DNA of 36,059 nt from JBHIBC01 sp046758905 (GCA_046758905.1 JBHIBC010000027.1:1-36059); one strand, 5' to 3'. Shown: positions 1-7,534, numbered from the stretch's first letter. Notes: generated from the sequence alone by a model not told the origin. Numbers and translations are program-made.

Positions 1-573
1 GCGGGCCCCGTCGAGCCGTTCCCGGAGGCGGCCGGCCGAGTCGCGGTCCAGTCCCGTGAACGGCTCGTCCAGCAGAAGGAGGTCGGGATCGTGCAACAGC
101 GCGCGCGCGATCGCCAGCCGCTGCTGCATGCCGCGCGACAGGCTGCGCGTCGGGTCGGCCTCGCGGTCGGACAGGCCGACGGAGGCCAGCGCCGCCCGGG
201 CCCGTCCCGGGGCGTCGGACAGCCCGTACAGCCGCGCGTAGAACTCGAGGTTCTCCGCGGCGGTCAGGTGCCCGTACAGGAAGGTCTGGTGGGAGAGGAA
301 CCCGATCCGGCGGCGGATCGCAACCCGGTCGTCGCCGTCCGGCGCCAGCCCGTACAGGGTCAGCGTCCCGGAGGTGGGGCGCAGCACGGTGGCCAGAATG
401 CGCAGAAGGGTCGACTTCCCGGCGCCGTTCGGCCCCAGGAGCAGGATGCGCTCGCCGGGGCGGATGGTGAGGTCGACGCCGTCCAGGGCGGCCAGCGCGC
501 CGTAATGTCGGGCGAGGCCCCGGGCCACGACGGCGGCGCGGGTCTCCTCCCCCGCCGGGGGGTCGGGGGTCAC
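1..573 (-). CDS. ccmA: CcmA-like ABC transporter ATPase (3' end cut off)
   Basis: This is the ATP-binding subunit of an ABC transporter, most likely the CcmA part of the CcmAB(C) complex that releases holo-CcmE during cytochrome c maturation. The frame is open from a GTG at 573 to the window edge, 191 codons. It shows a Walker A motif GPNGAGKST, an ABC signature SLSRGMQQR and a Walker B stretch LLLLDEPFTGLD. The GTG overlaps the TGA of the upstream ccmI-like gene by four bases (GTGA), so translation is probably coupled. It is the last visible gene of the ccm operon; ccmB and ccmC probably follow outside the window. The ATPase fold is certain. The CcmA assignment rests mainly on the neighbours. 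Confidence 0.88.
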   Translation of the reverse strand, partial: MTPDPPAGEETRAAVVARGLARHYGALAALDGVDLTIRPGERILLLGPNGAGKSTLLRILATVLRPTSGTLTLYGLAPDGDDRVAIRRRIGFLSHQTFLYGHLTAAENLEFYARLYGLSDAPGRARAALASVGLSDREADPTRSLSRGMQQRLAIARALLHDPDLLLLDEPFTGLDRDSAGRLRERLDGAR

Positions 574-890
574 TTCCGGGCCCGCGGCCTGCCGGCGCGG
601 GCCGGGAGGGACGCCTCCAGCTCGTCGATGCGCCGCACCAAGCGGAGGGCCTCCATCTTGTGCCGGTGGCTCAGGTCGCGGTAATCCGACTCGCCGATCT
701 TCCCGGCGTGGTAGTCGAACTCGAGGTCGCGGATGGTCTCGTACTCGACGTCGCGCAGGGCGTAAAGCTCCCTGAGCTCGGCGATCAGGTCGGGCCCGTC
801 GGTCACCGGCGCGCCGACCCGACGGACGATGGGCGAGAGGACGAAGCTCGCCGTCATCAAGGTCAGGAAGATGAGCGCGAGCACCAGCAT
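570..890 (-). CDS. Small membrane-anchored coiled protein of the ccm operon (CcmI-like N-terminal part)
   Basis: A 106-residue protein with one N-terminal membrane segment (about residues 1-19) followed by a charged helical stretch with many Glu, Asp and Arg residues. The layout resembles the membrane-anchored N-terminal part of CcmI, which holds apocytochrome c near CcmF and CcmH, but there is no TPR domain. Two starts are possible: GTG at 893, which overlaps the ccmH stop as GTGA, and ATG at 890. I prefer the ATG because it lies seven bases after a GGGAGG ribosome site. Its place between ccmH and ccmA supports a role in haem attachment; this is inference, since no catalytic motif is visible. 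Confidence 0.75.
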   Translation of the reverse strand: MLVLALIFLTLMTASFVLSPIVRRVGAPVTDGPDLIAELRELYALRDVEYETIRDLEFDYHAGKIGESDYRDLSHRHKMEALRLVRRIDELEASLPARAGRPRARK

Positions 891-1393
891 CACAGGCCCT
901 CCCGGATCTCACGCTCGACGCGCGACAGGAGCTTTCGTCCCTCGTCGTCGAGCGCCTCGCCCGCGCCTCCTCCCGGCGTCCCGGGCGGGGGGGGTCCGCC
1001 GGCGCCGCCGCGCGCGCCCCAGCGCCGCACCGCGACGAGCAGGGCCGCCCCGCCGGCGAGCACCGCCCCGAAGGGGGCGATCCACGCCAGCAGGTTGAAC
1101 CCCTCCTTGGCGGGAGAGGAGAGGATCTGCTCCCCGTGGCGGGAGACGAACGCGGCCAGGACCTGCTCAACGCTCTCCCCGCGCTCCAGCCGGGAGGCGA
1201 TCTCCCGGCGCATGGCCTCGGCGGTGCCGCAGGTGCAGGTCCGGACGTCGAGGTTGGCGCAGCCGCAGTAACACATCAGCCGCGACTCGATCGCCTCTCG
1301 CGTCGCGGCGTCCGAGCCGGACGACGGTCCCACGCCGCACCCGAGGGCGAGCGCCGCGCAGAGGAGGAGCCGCCGGGCCTCAGGCCGCCGCAT
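890..1393 (-). CDS. ccmH: CcmH/CycL-type thiol protein of cytochrome c maturation (variant cysteine motif)
   Basis: CcmH is a membrane-anchored periplasmic thiol-disulfide protein that keeps the CXXCH motif of apocytochrome c reduced. The 167-residue product has an N-terminal hydrophobic signal with a possible lipobox at C19, a three-helix-like domain, and a second membrane segment at about 102-124. The usual RCxxCQ motif is replaced by a five-cysteine cluster, MCYCGCAN (C41, C43, C45) followed by TCTCGTA (C53, C55). Its 5' start overlaps the 3' end of ccmF by 14 bases. The identity follows from fold, size and operon. The cysteine-rich variant fits Ccm systems that also carry CXXXY-type CcmE, as this one does. 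Confidence 0.88.
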   Translation of the reverse strand: MRRPEARRLLLCAALALGCGVGPSSGSDAATREAIESRLMCYCGCANLDVRTCTCGTAEAMRREIASRLERGESVEQVLAAFVSRHGEQILSSPAKEGFNLLAWIAPFGAVLAGGAALLVAVRRWGARGGAGGPPPPGTPGGGAGEALDDEGRKLLSRVEREIREGL

Positions 1394-3374
1394 ACCGCTC
1401 CATCTGACGCAGGCGAGCCTCCGCCCGCCGCTTGCGGTCCTGCAGGTCCGGCAGCAGCGCGAACCACGACCCCAGGATCAGGACCGCGCCGCCGATCCAG
1501 ATCCAGTTGATCAGCGGGTTGAGGTAGGCCTTGAGGGTCACGCGCCCCTGCTGCGGGTCGAAGCCGAGGAAGATCAGGTACAGGTCCTCGCGCAGCGTGT
1601 GCAGGATGTCGATCTCGGTGGATGGATCCTGGCCGGCGCGGTAGAAGTTCTGCCCCGGCACGAGCGTCCCCGCGCGGCGGTCGCCCCGGTAGACGGCCAG
1701 CCGCGCGCCGTGGAACTCGTGGTTGGGCGTGTCGCGCCGCTCGATGTCCTCGAACACCATCCGGTAGGGGCCCACCTCGAACGCTCCGCCCCGCTCCAGC
1801 GTCGCGACCGCCTCCCGCTGAAAGGCGGAGGAGCCGGTGATCCCGACGATGACCAGCATCACGCCGATGTGGACCACGAAGCCGCCGTAGCGTCTCTTGT
1901 TGCGGTCGACCAGGCTGAGAAAGGCGGCGACGGGGCGCTGACCGGTCGCCTTCTGCCGGGCGCGGGTGCCCCAGTAGAACTCCAGCGCCGTGGCCACGAT
2001 CACGAAGGCACAGAGGCTGAACGAGACGATGGGGTACGGGTCCCGCACCCCGGCGATCGCCAGGGCGATGCCGCTCAGCAGCAGCGCCAGGACAGGGATG
2101 CGCAGCTTGCCCATCAGCCTTCGGGGCGAGGCGCGCCGCCACGCGATCAGCGGGCAGATGCCGCTCAGCGTCAGCAGGGCGAAGGCGATCGGCACCGTCA
2201 CCTCGTTGAAGAACGGCGGGCCGACCGTGATCTTGACGCCCCGCACCGCCTCCGAGAGGATCGGGAACAGCGTGCCCCAGAGGACGGCGAAGGCCGCGCC
2301 CACCAGGAGCAGGTTGTTGAACAGGAAGGTGCTCTCGCGCGACACGAACGAGTCGAGGCGGGCCTCGCTCTTCAGCGCCGGGAGGCGGTACAGCAGCAGT
2401 CCCAGCGACGATAGCGTGCACAGGAGCAGGAAGCCCGCGAACATCGGGCCGATGTCCGACTTGGTGAACGAGTGCACCGACGAGATGACGCCGCTGCGCG
2501 TGATGAAGGTGCCCAGGACCGCCAGCAGGAAGCTCATGATGACCAGGGACAGGTTCCACACCCGGAGCATCTTCTTGCGCTCCTCGATCATCACCGAGTG
2601 CAGGAACGCGGTGCAGGTCAGCCACGGGATGAGGCTGGCGTTCTCGACCGGATCCCAGGCCCAATACCCGCCCCACCCCAGCTCGACGTACGCCCACCAC
2701 CCTCCCAGGAGGATCCCGGTGCCCAGGATGAACCAGGAGAGGATCGTGAAGCGGCGGGTGGTTCGGAACCAGGTGTCGTTGAGCTGTCCGGTGGCCAGAG
2801 CGGAGACCGCGAAGGCGAACGGCACCGTCAGGCCCACGTAGCCGAGGTACAGGCAGGGCGGGTGGATCGCCATGAACGGGTTCTGCAGCTGCGGGTTCAT
2901 GCCGTTGCCGTCCACGGGCATGAAGGTGAGGCGGACGAACGGTCGCGTCATGAAGTTCACCAGCAGGAGGAAGAAGGTCGAGACCAGGGCCATGGTGGTG
3001 ACCACCAGCGGCATCAGGACGCGGTTCCGCCGTCGGTTGAGCCAGACGAGGACGCCGGCATAGCCGACCAGGATGAACAGCCAGAAGAGGATCGAGCCCG
3101 ACTGTCCGGCCCACAGCGCCGCGAACTTGTAGGTGGGCGGCAGGGCGCGGTTCGAGTAGGAGGCCACGTACTCCAGGTCGAACTGGTCGGTGAAGATGCA
3201 GTACTCGAGGGCGATAACGGCCAGCCCCACGAGGGCCCAGGTCGCGTAGACGGCCCGTTCGCCGCTGAGGATCAGGGAGCCCGATCCCGAGCGCCAGCCG
3301 TTGAACGAGGCGAGGACGGCCCAGCCCGACGCCGCGAGCGCGATGAGCAGGCAGACGGAGCCGAAATCGGCCAT
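1380..3374 (-). CDS. ccmF: Cytochrome c haem lyase subunit CcmF
   Basis: CcmF is the integral membrane haem lyase that takes haem from CcmE and attaches it to apocytochrome c. The 664-residue protein has many membrane segments and the diagnostic tryptophan-rich WWD motif GWGGYWAWDPVENASL, followed by the expected PWLTCTAFLHSVMIEE region. A large periplasmic domain near residues 500-600 precedes the last membrane helix, as in the family. An N-terminal element that in many CcmF proteins contains HEGS here reads WAGQSGSILFW, so the usual histidine is a glutamine. The ATG at 3374 lies 15 bases past the ccmE stop, and the gene ends inside ccmH. Confidence 0.96.
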   Translation of the reverse strand: MADFGSVCLLIALAASGWAVLASFNGWRSGSGSLILSGERAVYATWALVGLAVIALEYCIFTDQFDLEYVASYSNRALPPTYKFAALWAGQSGSILFWLFILVGYAGVLVWLNRRRNRVLMPLVVTTMALVSTFFLLLVNFMTRPFVRLTFMPVDGNGMNPQLQNPFMAIHPPCLYLGYVGLTVPFAFAVSALATGQLNDTWFRTTRRFTILSWFILGTGILLGGWWAYVELGWGGYWAWDPVENASLIPWLTCTAFLHSVMIEERKKMLRVWNLSLVIMSFLLAVLGTFITRSGVISSVHSFTKSDIGPMFAGFLLLCTLSSLGLLLYRLPALKSEARLDSFVSRESTFLFNNLLLVGAAFAVLWGTLFPILSEAVRGVKITVGPPFFNEVTVPIAFALLTLSGICPLIAWRRASPRRLMGKLRIPVLALLLSGIALAIAGVRDPYPIVSFSLCAFVIVATALEFYWGTRARQKATGQRPVAAFLSLVDRNKRRYGGFVVHIGVMLVIVGITGSSAFQREAVATLERGGAFEVGPYRMVFEDIERRDTPNHEFHGARLAVYRGDRRAGTLVPGQNFYRAGQDPSTEIDILHTLREDLYLIFLGFDPQQGRVTLKAYLNPLINWIWIGGAVLILGSWFALLPDLQDRKRRAEARLRQMERYAAA

Positions 3375-3389
3375 CGCGCTACGGTGGGA

Positions 3390-3863
3390 TCACCGATCCC
3401 GAGCTTCGGGGCCTCCGGGAGCGGGGGACGCACCCGCCCCCTCGGCCCGCTTGTAGTCGCCGTCGCGGTTCTCGGCCTCGTACTTCGAGGGGCACTTCGC
3501 GAGCAGGGTGTGGGCCACGAAGACGCCGTCGGGCCCGAGCGACCCCTCGACGACCACCTCGGAGCCGTCGACGAAGGTGTCGGGCGTCTCCTTCGAGTAG
3601 GCGACCGGCAGCTCGCGCGTCCCGTCGGTCATCAGAAAGCGGGCGCCCGGGGCTCCCGGAGTCCTCTCGATCGATCCCTCCACGACGTTGCCGTTGATCC
3701 GGAAGTTCTCCCCCAGGTCACTGCGCGCGCGCCGGTCGAGAAACTCGCCGACCGTCAGGTAGTAGACGAGCGACCCCTTGTGGCCGACGCCGAACAGGAC
3801 GAGCAGGCCGGCCACTAGGAGCGGGACGGCGATGAGGAACTTCGGGGAGATGCGTCGGGCCAT
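3390..3863 (-). CDS. ccmE: Periplasmic haem chaperone CcmE, CXXXY variant
   Basis: CcmE carries haem covalently in the periplasm and delivers it to CcmF. The 157-residue protein has one N-terminal membrane anchor (about 9-27), then an OB-fold region with FRINGNVVEGSI, ELPVAYSKETPDTF and VVVEGSLGPDGVF, which are family hallmarks. The classical haem-binding motif has histidine (HXXXY). Here the matching place reads AKCPSKYEAE, giving C124-P-S-K-Y128, the CXXXY variant known from archaea and Desulfovibrio. It is the first gene of the operon and has a strong promoter 43 bases upstream. A GGGAG element lies about 12 bases before the ATG. Confidence 0.95.
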   Translation of the reverse strand: MARRISPKFLIAVPLLVAGLLVLFGVGHKGSLVYYLTVGEFLDRRARSDLGENFRINGNVVEGSIERTPGAPGARFLMTDGTRELPVAYSKETPDTFVDGSEVVVEGSLGPDGVFVAHTLLAKCPSKYEAENRDGDYKRAEGAGASPAPGGPEARDR

Positions 3864-3905
3864 CGTAGGGTTCGGCTCCCGGCGAATGACGAGATGTGGG
3901 AGGCG

Positions 3906-3934
3906 ATGATACCCGACCGGAGAGGTCGCGTCAA
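3906..3934 (-). promoter_or_regulatory. Promoter of the ccm operon (TTGACG-N17-TATCAT)
   Basis: On the minus strand TTGACG (3934-3929) is separated by 17 bases from TATCAT (3911-3906). Transcription would start near 3899, giving a leader of about 36 nt before ccmE. The spacer contains a perfect 5-bp inverted repeat, CGACC-TCTCC-GGTCG, which could be an operator, though short repeats are frequent in DNA this GC-rich. Confidence 0.75.
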
Positions 3935-4038
3935 CTCGGCCGCGCGCACGCTCAGGCCGGCTGCGCCCGTTGCGCTCGTGCGGCGGCGATTACGATTCCG
4001 CGATCCGCGGCCAGGGAGATCCACGCGCGGCCGGGGGC

Positions 4039-4066
4039 TTGACTCCGATCGGCCGGGGATTATATT
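4039..4066 (+). promoter_or_regulatory. Upstream greA promoter candidate (TTGACT-N16-TATATT)
   Basis: TTGACT (4039-4044) and TATATT (4061-4066) with a 16-bp spacer form a good sigma-70-type promoter. Its transcript would begin near 4073 and run about 230 nt, through the hairpin at 4188-4205, before greA. Confidence 0.6.
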
Positions 4067-4187
4067 GGACGACAAGCTGCTTGTATATGCGCCTTTCAAT
4101 CGGACGACATGAGGAAAGGTTGACAGCGAGTATATAAGCAGGACGTGCGAAACCCGAATCCCTCCTTACCCGACCAACCCGAGACGC

Positions 4188-4217
4188 GGGGGCCGAAAGG
4201 CCCCCCACCCGCCTTTT
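4188..4217 (+). terminator. GAAA-tetraloop hairpin with short T run in the greA leader
   Basis: GGGGGCC (4188-4194), loop GAAA (4195-4198) and GGCCCCC (4199-4205) form a perfect 7-bp stem closed by a stable GNRA loop. CTTTT follows about eight bases later. It could end or attenuate transcription from the upstream promoter before the second greA promoter. The T run is short and displaced, so it is only a weak terminator candidate. Confidence 0.4.
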
Positions 4218-4231
4218 CCCCGGACGTCGTT

Positions 4232-4261
4232 TTGACATCCCTCGAGGGCGGATGATAGATT
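4232..4261 (+). promoter_or_regulatory. Proximal greA promoter (TTGACA-N18-TAGATT)
   Basis: A consensus -35 TTGACA (4232-4237) and TAGATT (4256-4261), 18 bp apart, place the start near 4268, about 37 nt before greA. The spacer contains the perfect palindrome CCCTCGAGGG (4239-4248), a possible repressor site. Confidence 0.65.
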
Positions 4262-4304
4262 TTCAGGGCCGTTAGCCCGCGCCTCGGACCCAGGAGTCAC
4301 GCCC

Positions 4305-4781
4305 ATGCTGGAACGCGCGCGCCGCAAGCTCGAGCAGGAGCTGAAGGCGCTGGAGAGAGAGTACAGGCAGGAGCTCCCCAAGGAGATCCAGAAGGCTAAG
4401 CAGATGGGGGATCTCCGGGAGAACGCGGAGTATCAGTCCGCCCTGGAGCGGCAGCAGTACGTCCGGGCACGCATCGGCCAGCTCCAGCAGCAGCTCAGGA
4501 ACATCTCGATGATCGACCTGGACTCGCTGCCCCGGGACCGCGTGGCCCTCGGATCGCGCGTCTCGGTGCGCGACCAGGAAGCCGGCAGCATGCTGACCTA
4601 CGAGCTGGTCTTCCCGGACCAGGCCGATTTCGGGAAGGGGATGATCTCGGTCACCTCGCCCATCGGCCGGGCGCTGTCCGGGCGCGGTGTCGGGGACGAG
4701 GTGACCGTCAGGATACCCAGCGGAACGCGGGTCTACGAGATCGTCGAGCTGGTGACCCTGCACGAGAGGGACGAGAGGTGA
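4305..4781 (+). CDS. greA: Transcription elongation factor GreA
   Basis: GreA enters the secondary channel of stalled RNA polymerase and stimulates cleavage of backtracked RNA. The 158-residue length is typical. Residues 1-75 form the N-terminal coiled coil, with the tip motif GDLRENAEYQSA carrying the acidic pair D36 and E39 that acts on the polymerase active site. The C-terminal FKBP-like domain ends with SPIGRALSG and GDEVTVRIPSGTRVYEI. An AGGAG ribosome site lies nine bases before the ATG. The gene overlaps the next one by four bases (GTGA). Confidence 0.97.
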   Translation: MLERARRKLEQELKALEREYRQELPKEIQKAKQMGDLRENAEYQSALERQQYVRARIGQLQQQLRNISMIDLDSLPRDRVALGSRVSVRDQEAGSMLTYELVFPDQADFGKGMISVTSPIGRALSGRGVGDEVTVRIPSGTRVYEIVELVTLHERDER

Positions 4782-5749
4782 CCCGTCGGGGCCGCGGACG
4801 TGGCTCGCTCCGATGCGGTGCGCTGACGGCGGCCCTGGTCGCCTGCGCGGCCTGCGCCCCGGCCCACGATGCCGCGACGCTGTTCCGGGACCTGCAGGAC
4901 GAGGACCCCGAGGTGCGCCTGGACGCCCGGGAGACGCTGGCGCGGATCCTCAGCGACGGCGACTACGGCGTGTTCGTACGCGGCATCGACGGCGAGGAGC
5001 CGACCTACAGGGTACAGTCCATTCTTTATCTCGCCCGCATGCGGCAGCCGGGGGCGCGCGCGGCGCTGCGGGACCTCCTCCGCGTCGACCGGCGGATGAT
5101 GCTCCCCATCAATCCGATCCGCCTGAAGGCGTCGCGACAGGAGAACGACAGCCGCATCCTGGTCGCGCACCTGATCGCCTCCGGCGGCGGCGATCCCGAG
5201 GCGCTGCCGGTGTTGCTGAACGGCCTCGACGCAAGCCTCGCCCCCGACGTCGTGGAGGGAACTTGCTTCGCCATCGGAGCGCTGGGGGACGCCCGCGGGA
5301 TCCCGTTCCTGGCCTCCGCCGCCCGCAGCCCGGAGGTCAAGGTGGCGCGGGCGGCGGTCCAGGCCCTCGGGCGGTTCCGGGAGCCGGAGGCCCTGGAGGC
5401 GGTGCGGGCGGCGGCGTCGCACCTCTCCGAGGAGGTCCGGGGAGACGCCCTGTCGGCGCTCGACATCTGGGAGCCGGGCGAGGTGATCGACGTGCTCGAG
5501 ATGGTCGCCGGGTCCGATCCGGCCGCGGAGATCCGCGCCTCCGCCATCCATCGGCTCGGTCGGTCGGGGGACACGACGCTCGTCCCCTTCCTGATCGAGC
5601 GGCTGGCGAGCGAGGACGAGATGGTGCGGCTGGCCGCGCTCGGCGCGCTGGGTCAGCTCACCGGCGAGCGCCTCGGGCCGCGTCCGCAAGCGTGGAGGCG
5701 CTGGTGGGCGGAGCACCGGGAGCGAAGCGGCGCGCGGGAGGGGCGATGA
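4778..5749 (+). CDS. HEAT-repeat lipoprotein
   Basis: The product has 323 residues. The N terminus is a lipoprotein signal with a lipobox LVAC at about residues 20-23, followed by an alpha-helical array of HEAT/PBS-lyase-type repeats, for example ALPVLLNGLDASLAPDVVEG, IPFLASAARSPEVKVARAAV and LVPFLIERLASEDEMVRLAA. Such arrays are binding scaffolds; no catalytic site is visible. It ends in an Arg/Trp-rich tail. The GTG start overlaps the greA stop by four bases, and its own TGA overlaps the xdhC ATG by four bases, so the three genes are one translationally coupled unit. The protein probably sits on the inner or outer membrane facing the periplasm. The partner is unknown. Confidence 0.88.
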   Translation: MTRRGRGRGSLRCGALTAALVACAACAPAHDAATLFRDLQDEDPEVRLDARETLARILSDGDYGVFVRGIDGEEPTYRVQSILYLARMRQPGARAALRDLLRVDRRMMLPINPIRLKASRQENDSRILVAHLIASGGGDPEALPVLLNGLDASLAPDVVEGTCFAIGALGDARGIPFLASAARSPEVKVARAAVQALGRFREPEALEAVRAAASHLSEEVRGDALSALDIWEPGEVIDVLEMVAGSDPAAEIRASAIHRLGRSGDTTLVPFLIERLASEDEMVRLAALGALGQLTGERLGPRPQAWRRWWAEHRERSGAREGR

Positions 5750-6651
5750 ACCTCGCGTTCCACGAGGAGATGGTGCGGCTGCTCAGGTCGGGACACACGG
5801 TGGCGGTCGCCACGCTTATCGGGCGCCGGGGATCGGCCCCGCGCGGGGCCGGGGCCAGGATGATCGTCACGGAGGCGGGTGAGACGACCTTCAGCATCGG
5901 GGGGGGCGTCTTCGAAGCGATGGTGATCGACGATGCCCGCGAGGCGATCCGCAGGGGCGCCGGCTTCGAGAAGGAGTACCGCTTCACCGAGACGGGCCAG
6001 GACGCCATCGGCATGGTCTGCGGCGGGACGGCGCGGGTCCTGTTCGAGGTGATCCGGCCGCCCGCGCCCCTGTTGATCTTCGGCGCCGGCCACGTGGGGC
6101 GGGAGCTGGCGGCGCTCGGGACCCGTCTCGGGTTCGAGGTCACCGTCGTGGACGATCGGCCGCGTTACCTCGCCCGCGAGCGTTTCCCGGCGGACGTCCG
6201 CCTGGTGCGCGCGGAGCGCGAGTTCTCCGGGGGGCTCCCGCCGGTGCCGCCGGGCGCCTATGTGGCGATCGTGACCCGCTGCCACCGCACCGACCTGATG
6301 GCCGTGCGGCACGCCGTCGGACGGTGGGCGAGCTACGTGGGCCTGATCGGGAGCCGAAGGAAGGTGGCGACGGTGCTCGCGCGGGCCGCGGAGCTGGGCG
6401 CCCCCCGGGACCTGCTGGCGCAGGTGCGCGGGCCGATCGGCCTGCCGATCGCGGCGCAGACGCCGGAGGAGATCGCCGTCAGCATCGCCGCCGAGATCAT
6501 CGCCCTGCGCAACGCCGGGCCCCTCGGCGGTAGGGGGGCCGGACTCCGGGGCGGCCCGGATGCCGCCCCGATCGGCGACCGGGACGCCGACCTCCCCGCC
6601 GCCACGGTCACGCCGATCTCGCGGGGCCGCCCGGCCCGGCGCTCCCGCTGA
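5746..6651 (+). CDS. xdhC: XdhC/CoxI-family molybdenum cofactor insertion protein
   Basis: XdhC-family proteins bind molybdenum cofactor, protect it during sulfuration and insert it into xanthine dehydrogenase-type enzymes. The 301-residue product has an N-terminal XdhC_CoxI domain (RRGSAPRGAGARMIV, SIGGGVFEA) and a C-terminal Rossmann domain (LLIFGAGHVGRELAALG, VVDDRPRYL, YVGLIGSRRK, PIGLPIAAQTPEEIAVSI). The ATG at 5746 follows GGGAGGGG and overlaps the stop of the lipoprotein gene as ATGA. A Gly/Arg/Pro-rich tail of about 45 residues looks disordered. No xanthine or CO dehydrogenase subunit lies in the window, so the client enzyme must be encoded elsewhere. Confidence 0.93.
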   Translation: MNLAFHEEMVRLLRSGHTVAVATLIGRRGSAPRGAGARMIVTEAGETTFSIGGGVFEAMVIDDAREAIRRGAGFEKEYRFTETGQDAIGMVCGGTARVLFEVIRPPAPLLIFGAGHVGRELAALGTRLGFEVTVVDDRPRYLARERFPADVRLVRAEREFSGGLPPVPPGAYVAIVTRCHRTDLMAVRHAVGRWASYVGLIGSRRKVATVLARAAELGAPRDLLAQVRGPIGLPIAAQTPEEIAVSIAAEIIALRNAGPLGGRGAGLRGGPDAAPIGDRDADLPAATVTPISRGRPARRSR

Positions 6652-6696
6652 CCCGCCTCCCCTCCGCGCCGCGCTGCCGGGCTGGGCGATCCCGGA

Positions 6697-7377
6697 TCAC
6701 AGCAGGTTACGGAAGATGGTCCACAGGATCTTGTGCCCGGCGCGGATGGTCCCGGCTACGGTGCCCGTGACCTTGGAGACGCCGACGCGCCGCCGGTAGG
6801 GGACCGGGACCTCCAGGATGCGCAGCCCCCGTCTGAGCGCCTTGACCTGCATCTCCGCCGTCCAGCCGAAGTCAGGGTCCCGCATCTCCAGCGCCAGGAG
6901 GCTGTCGAAGCGGATGGCGCGAAACGGCCCGAGGTCGGTGAAACGGCCCCCGTACAGGAGCCGGATCAGCGTCGCCGCCAGCCAGTTGCCGAGCAGGGCC
7001 TGCGGGAGCATCGCGCCGGGCTCGCGCGAGCCGAGCGCCCGAGAGCCGATCACCAGGTCGGCCTCGCCGCGCCTCAGCGGCTCGAGCAGGCGCTCCATCT
7101 CCTCCGGGTGGTCGCTGAAGTCGGCGTCGAGGAAGACGACCGCATCCGGCCTCCGGTGCTTGAGGTAGTCGATGCCCCTCATGCAGGCCCTCCCGTATCC
7201 GCGGCGGCTCTCGGTGAGCAGCGTCGCGCCGCGCTCCCGGGCCACCCGGGCCGTGGCGTCGGTGCTGCCGTTGTCGACCACCACGACCTCTTCCGCCAGC
7301 CCGGCGGGGATCGCGTCGAGGACCAGGGGGATGGAGGCCTCCTCATCGAGAGCGGGGATGACGACGGCGCAGCGCAC
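6697..7377 (-). CDS. Family 2 glycosyltransferase, polyprenyl-phosphate sugar synthase-like
   Basis: This GT2 enzyme resembles dolichol-phosphate-mannose synthases, which move a sugar from a nucleotide to a polyprenyl phosphate carrier. Motifs are VVIPALDEEASIP at the N terminus, VVVDNGSTDATARVA and the metal-binding VFLDADFSDHPEE. There is no C-terminal multi-spanning membrane domain, so it is a short DPM1-like form. A longer frame begins with GTG at 7395, but a perfect TATAAT overlaps its codons 2-4. I therefore place the start at the GTG at 7377, which gives 226 residues and puts the N terminus right before the first beta strand. It faces xdhC tail to tail. The lipid-linked sugar could feed the GT39-like enzymes nearby. 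Confidence 0.9.
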   Translation of the reverse strand: MRCAVVIPALDEEASIPLVLDAIPAGLAEEVVVVDNGSTDATARVARERGATLLTESRRGYGRACMRGIDYLKHRRPDAVVFLDADFSDHPEEMERLLEPLRRGEADLVIGSRALGSREPGAMLPQALLGNWLAATLIRLLYGGRFTDLGPFRAIRFDSLLALEMRDPDFGWTAEMQVKALRRGLRILEVPVPYRRRVGVSKVTGTVAGTIRAGHKILWTIFRNLL

Positions 7378-7384
7378 GGCGCGG

Positions 7385-7390
7385 ATTATA
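7385..7390 (-). promoter_or_regulatory. TATAAT box just upstream of the GT2 gene
   Basis: A perfect minus-strand TATAAT (7390-7385) ends seven bases before GTG 7377, so the transcript would start at or next to the start codon (leaderless). There is no good -35 box at 16-18 bp. Confidence 0.5.
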
Positions 7391-7462
7391 GTCACGACGG
7401 GGCCGGAGCCGGGCGCGGCCGGCGGACGGCCCCCGGGACAACGGCCGCCCGGTGTTTTCCTG

Positions 7463-7468
7463 TAAGAT
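7463..7468 (+). promoter_or_regulatory. Possible -10 box (TAAGAT) for the UbiA-family gene
   Basis: TAAGAT sits in the 157-bp divergent gap after a short T run. The expected start near 7475 gives a leader of about 60 nt. No clear -35 box is seen, so support is weak. Confidence 0.35.
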
Positions 7469-7534
7469 GCGGGGCCGTCCGGCCGGAGCCGGGGGTCGAG
7501 CCGGGACCGGTCGAAGCAGCGGAGGGGATCGCCG

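Larger units (their letters stand above)
3864..4304. other. 441-bp intergenic region between ccmE and greA
   Basis: No gene is visible here. The region holds the minus-strand ccmE promoter, two plus-strand promoter candidates for greA, a tetraloop hairpin between them and an AT-rich patch at 4059-4140 (TATATT, TTGTATATG, TATATAAG) that stands out from the GC-rich surroundings. A TTGACA at 4120-4125 has no -10 box at a normal distance. Confidence 0.7.

Noticed and set aside
1276..3114. A 612-codon minus-strand frame over ccmF
   Set aside because: It is a frame shadow of ccmF; the product is Arg/Pro/His-rich and lacks membrane segments.
4120..4136. TTGACA followed by TATATA as a promoter
   Set aside because: Only five bases separate the two boxes, far from the 16-18 needed.
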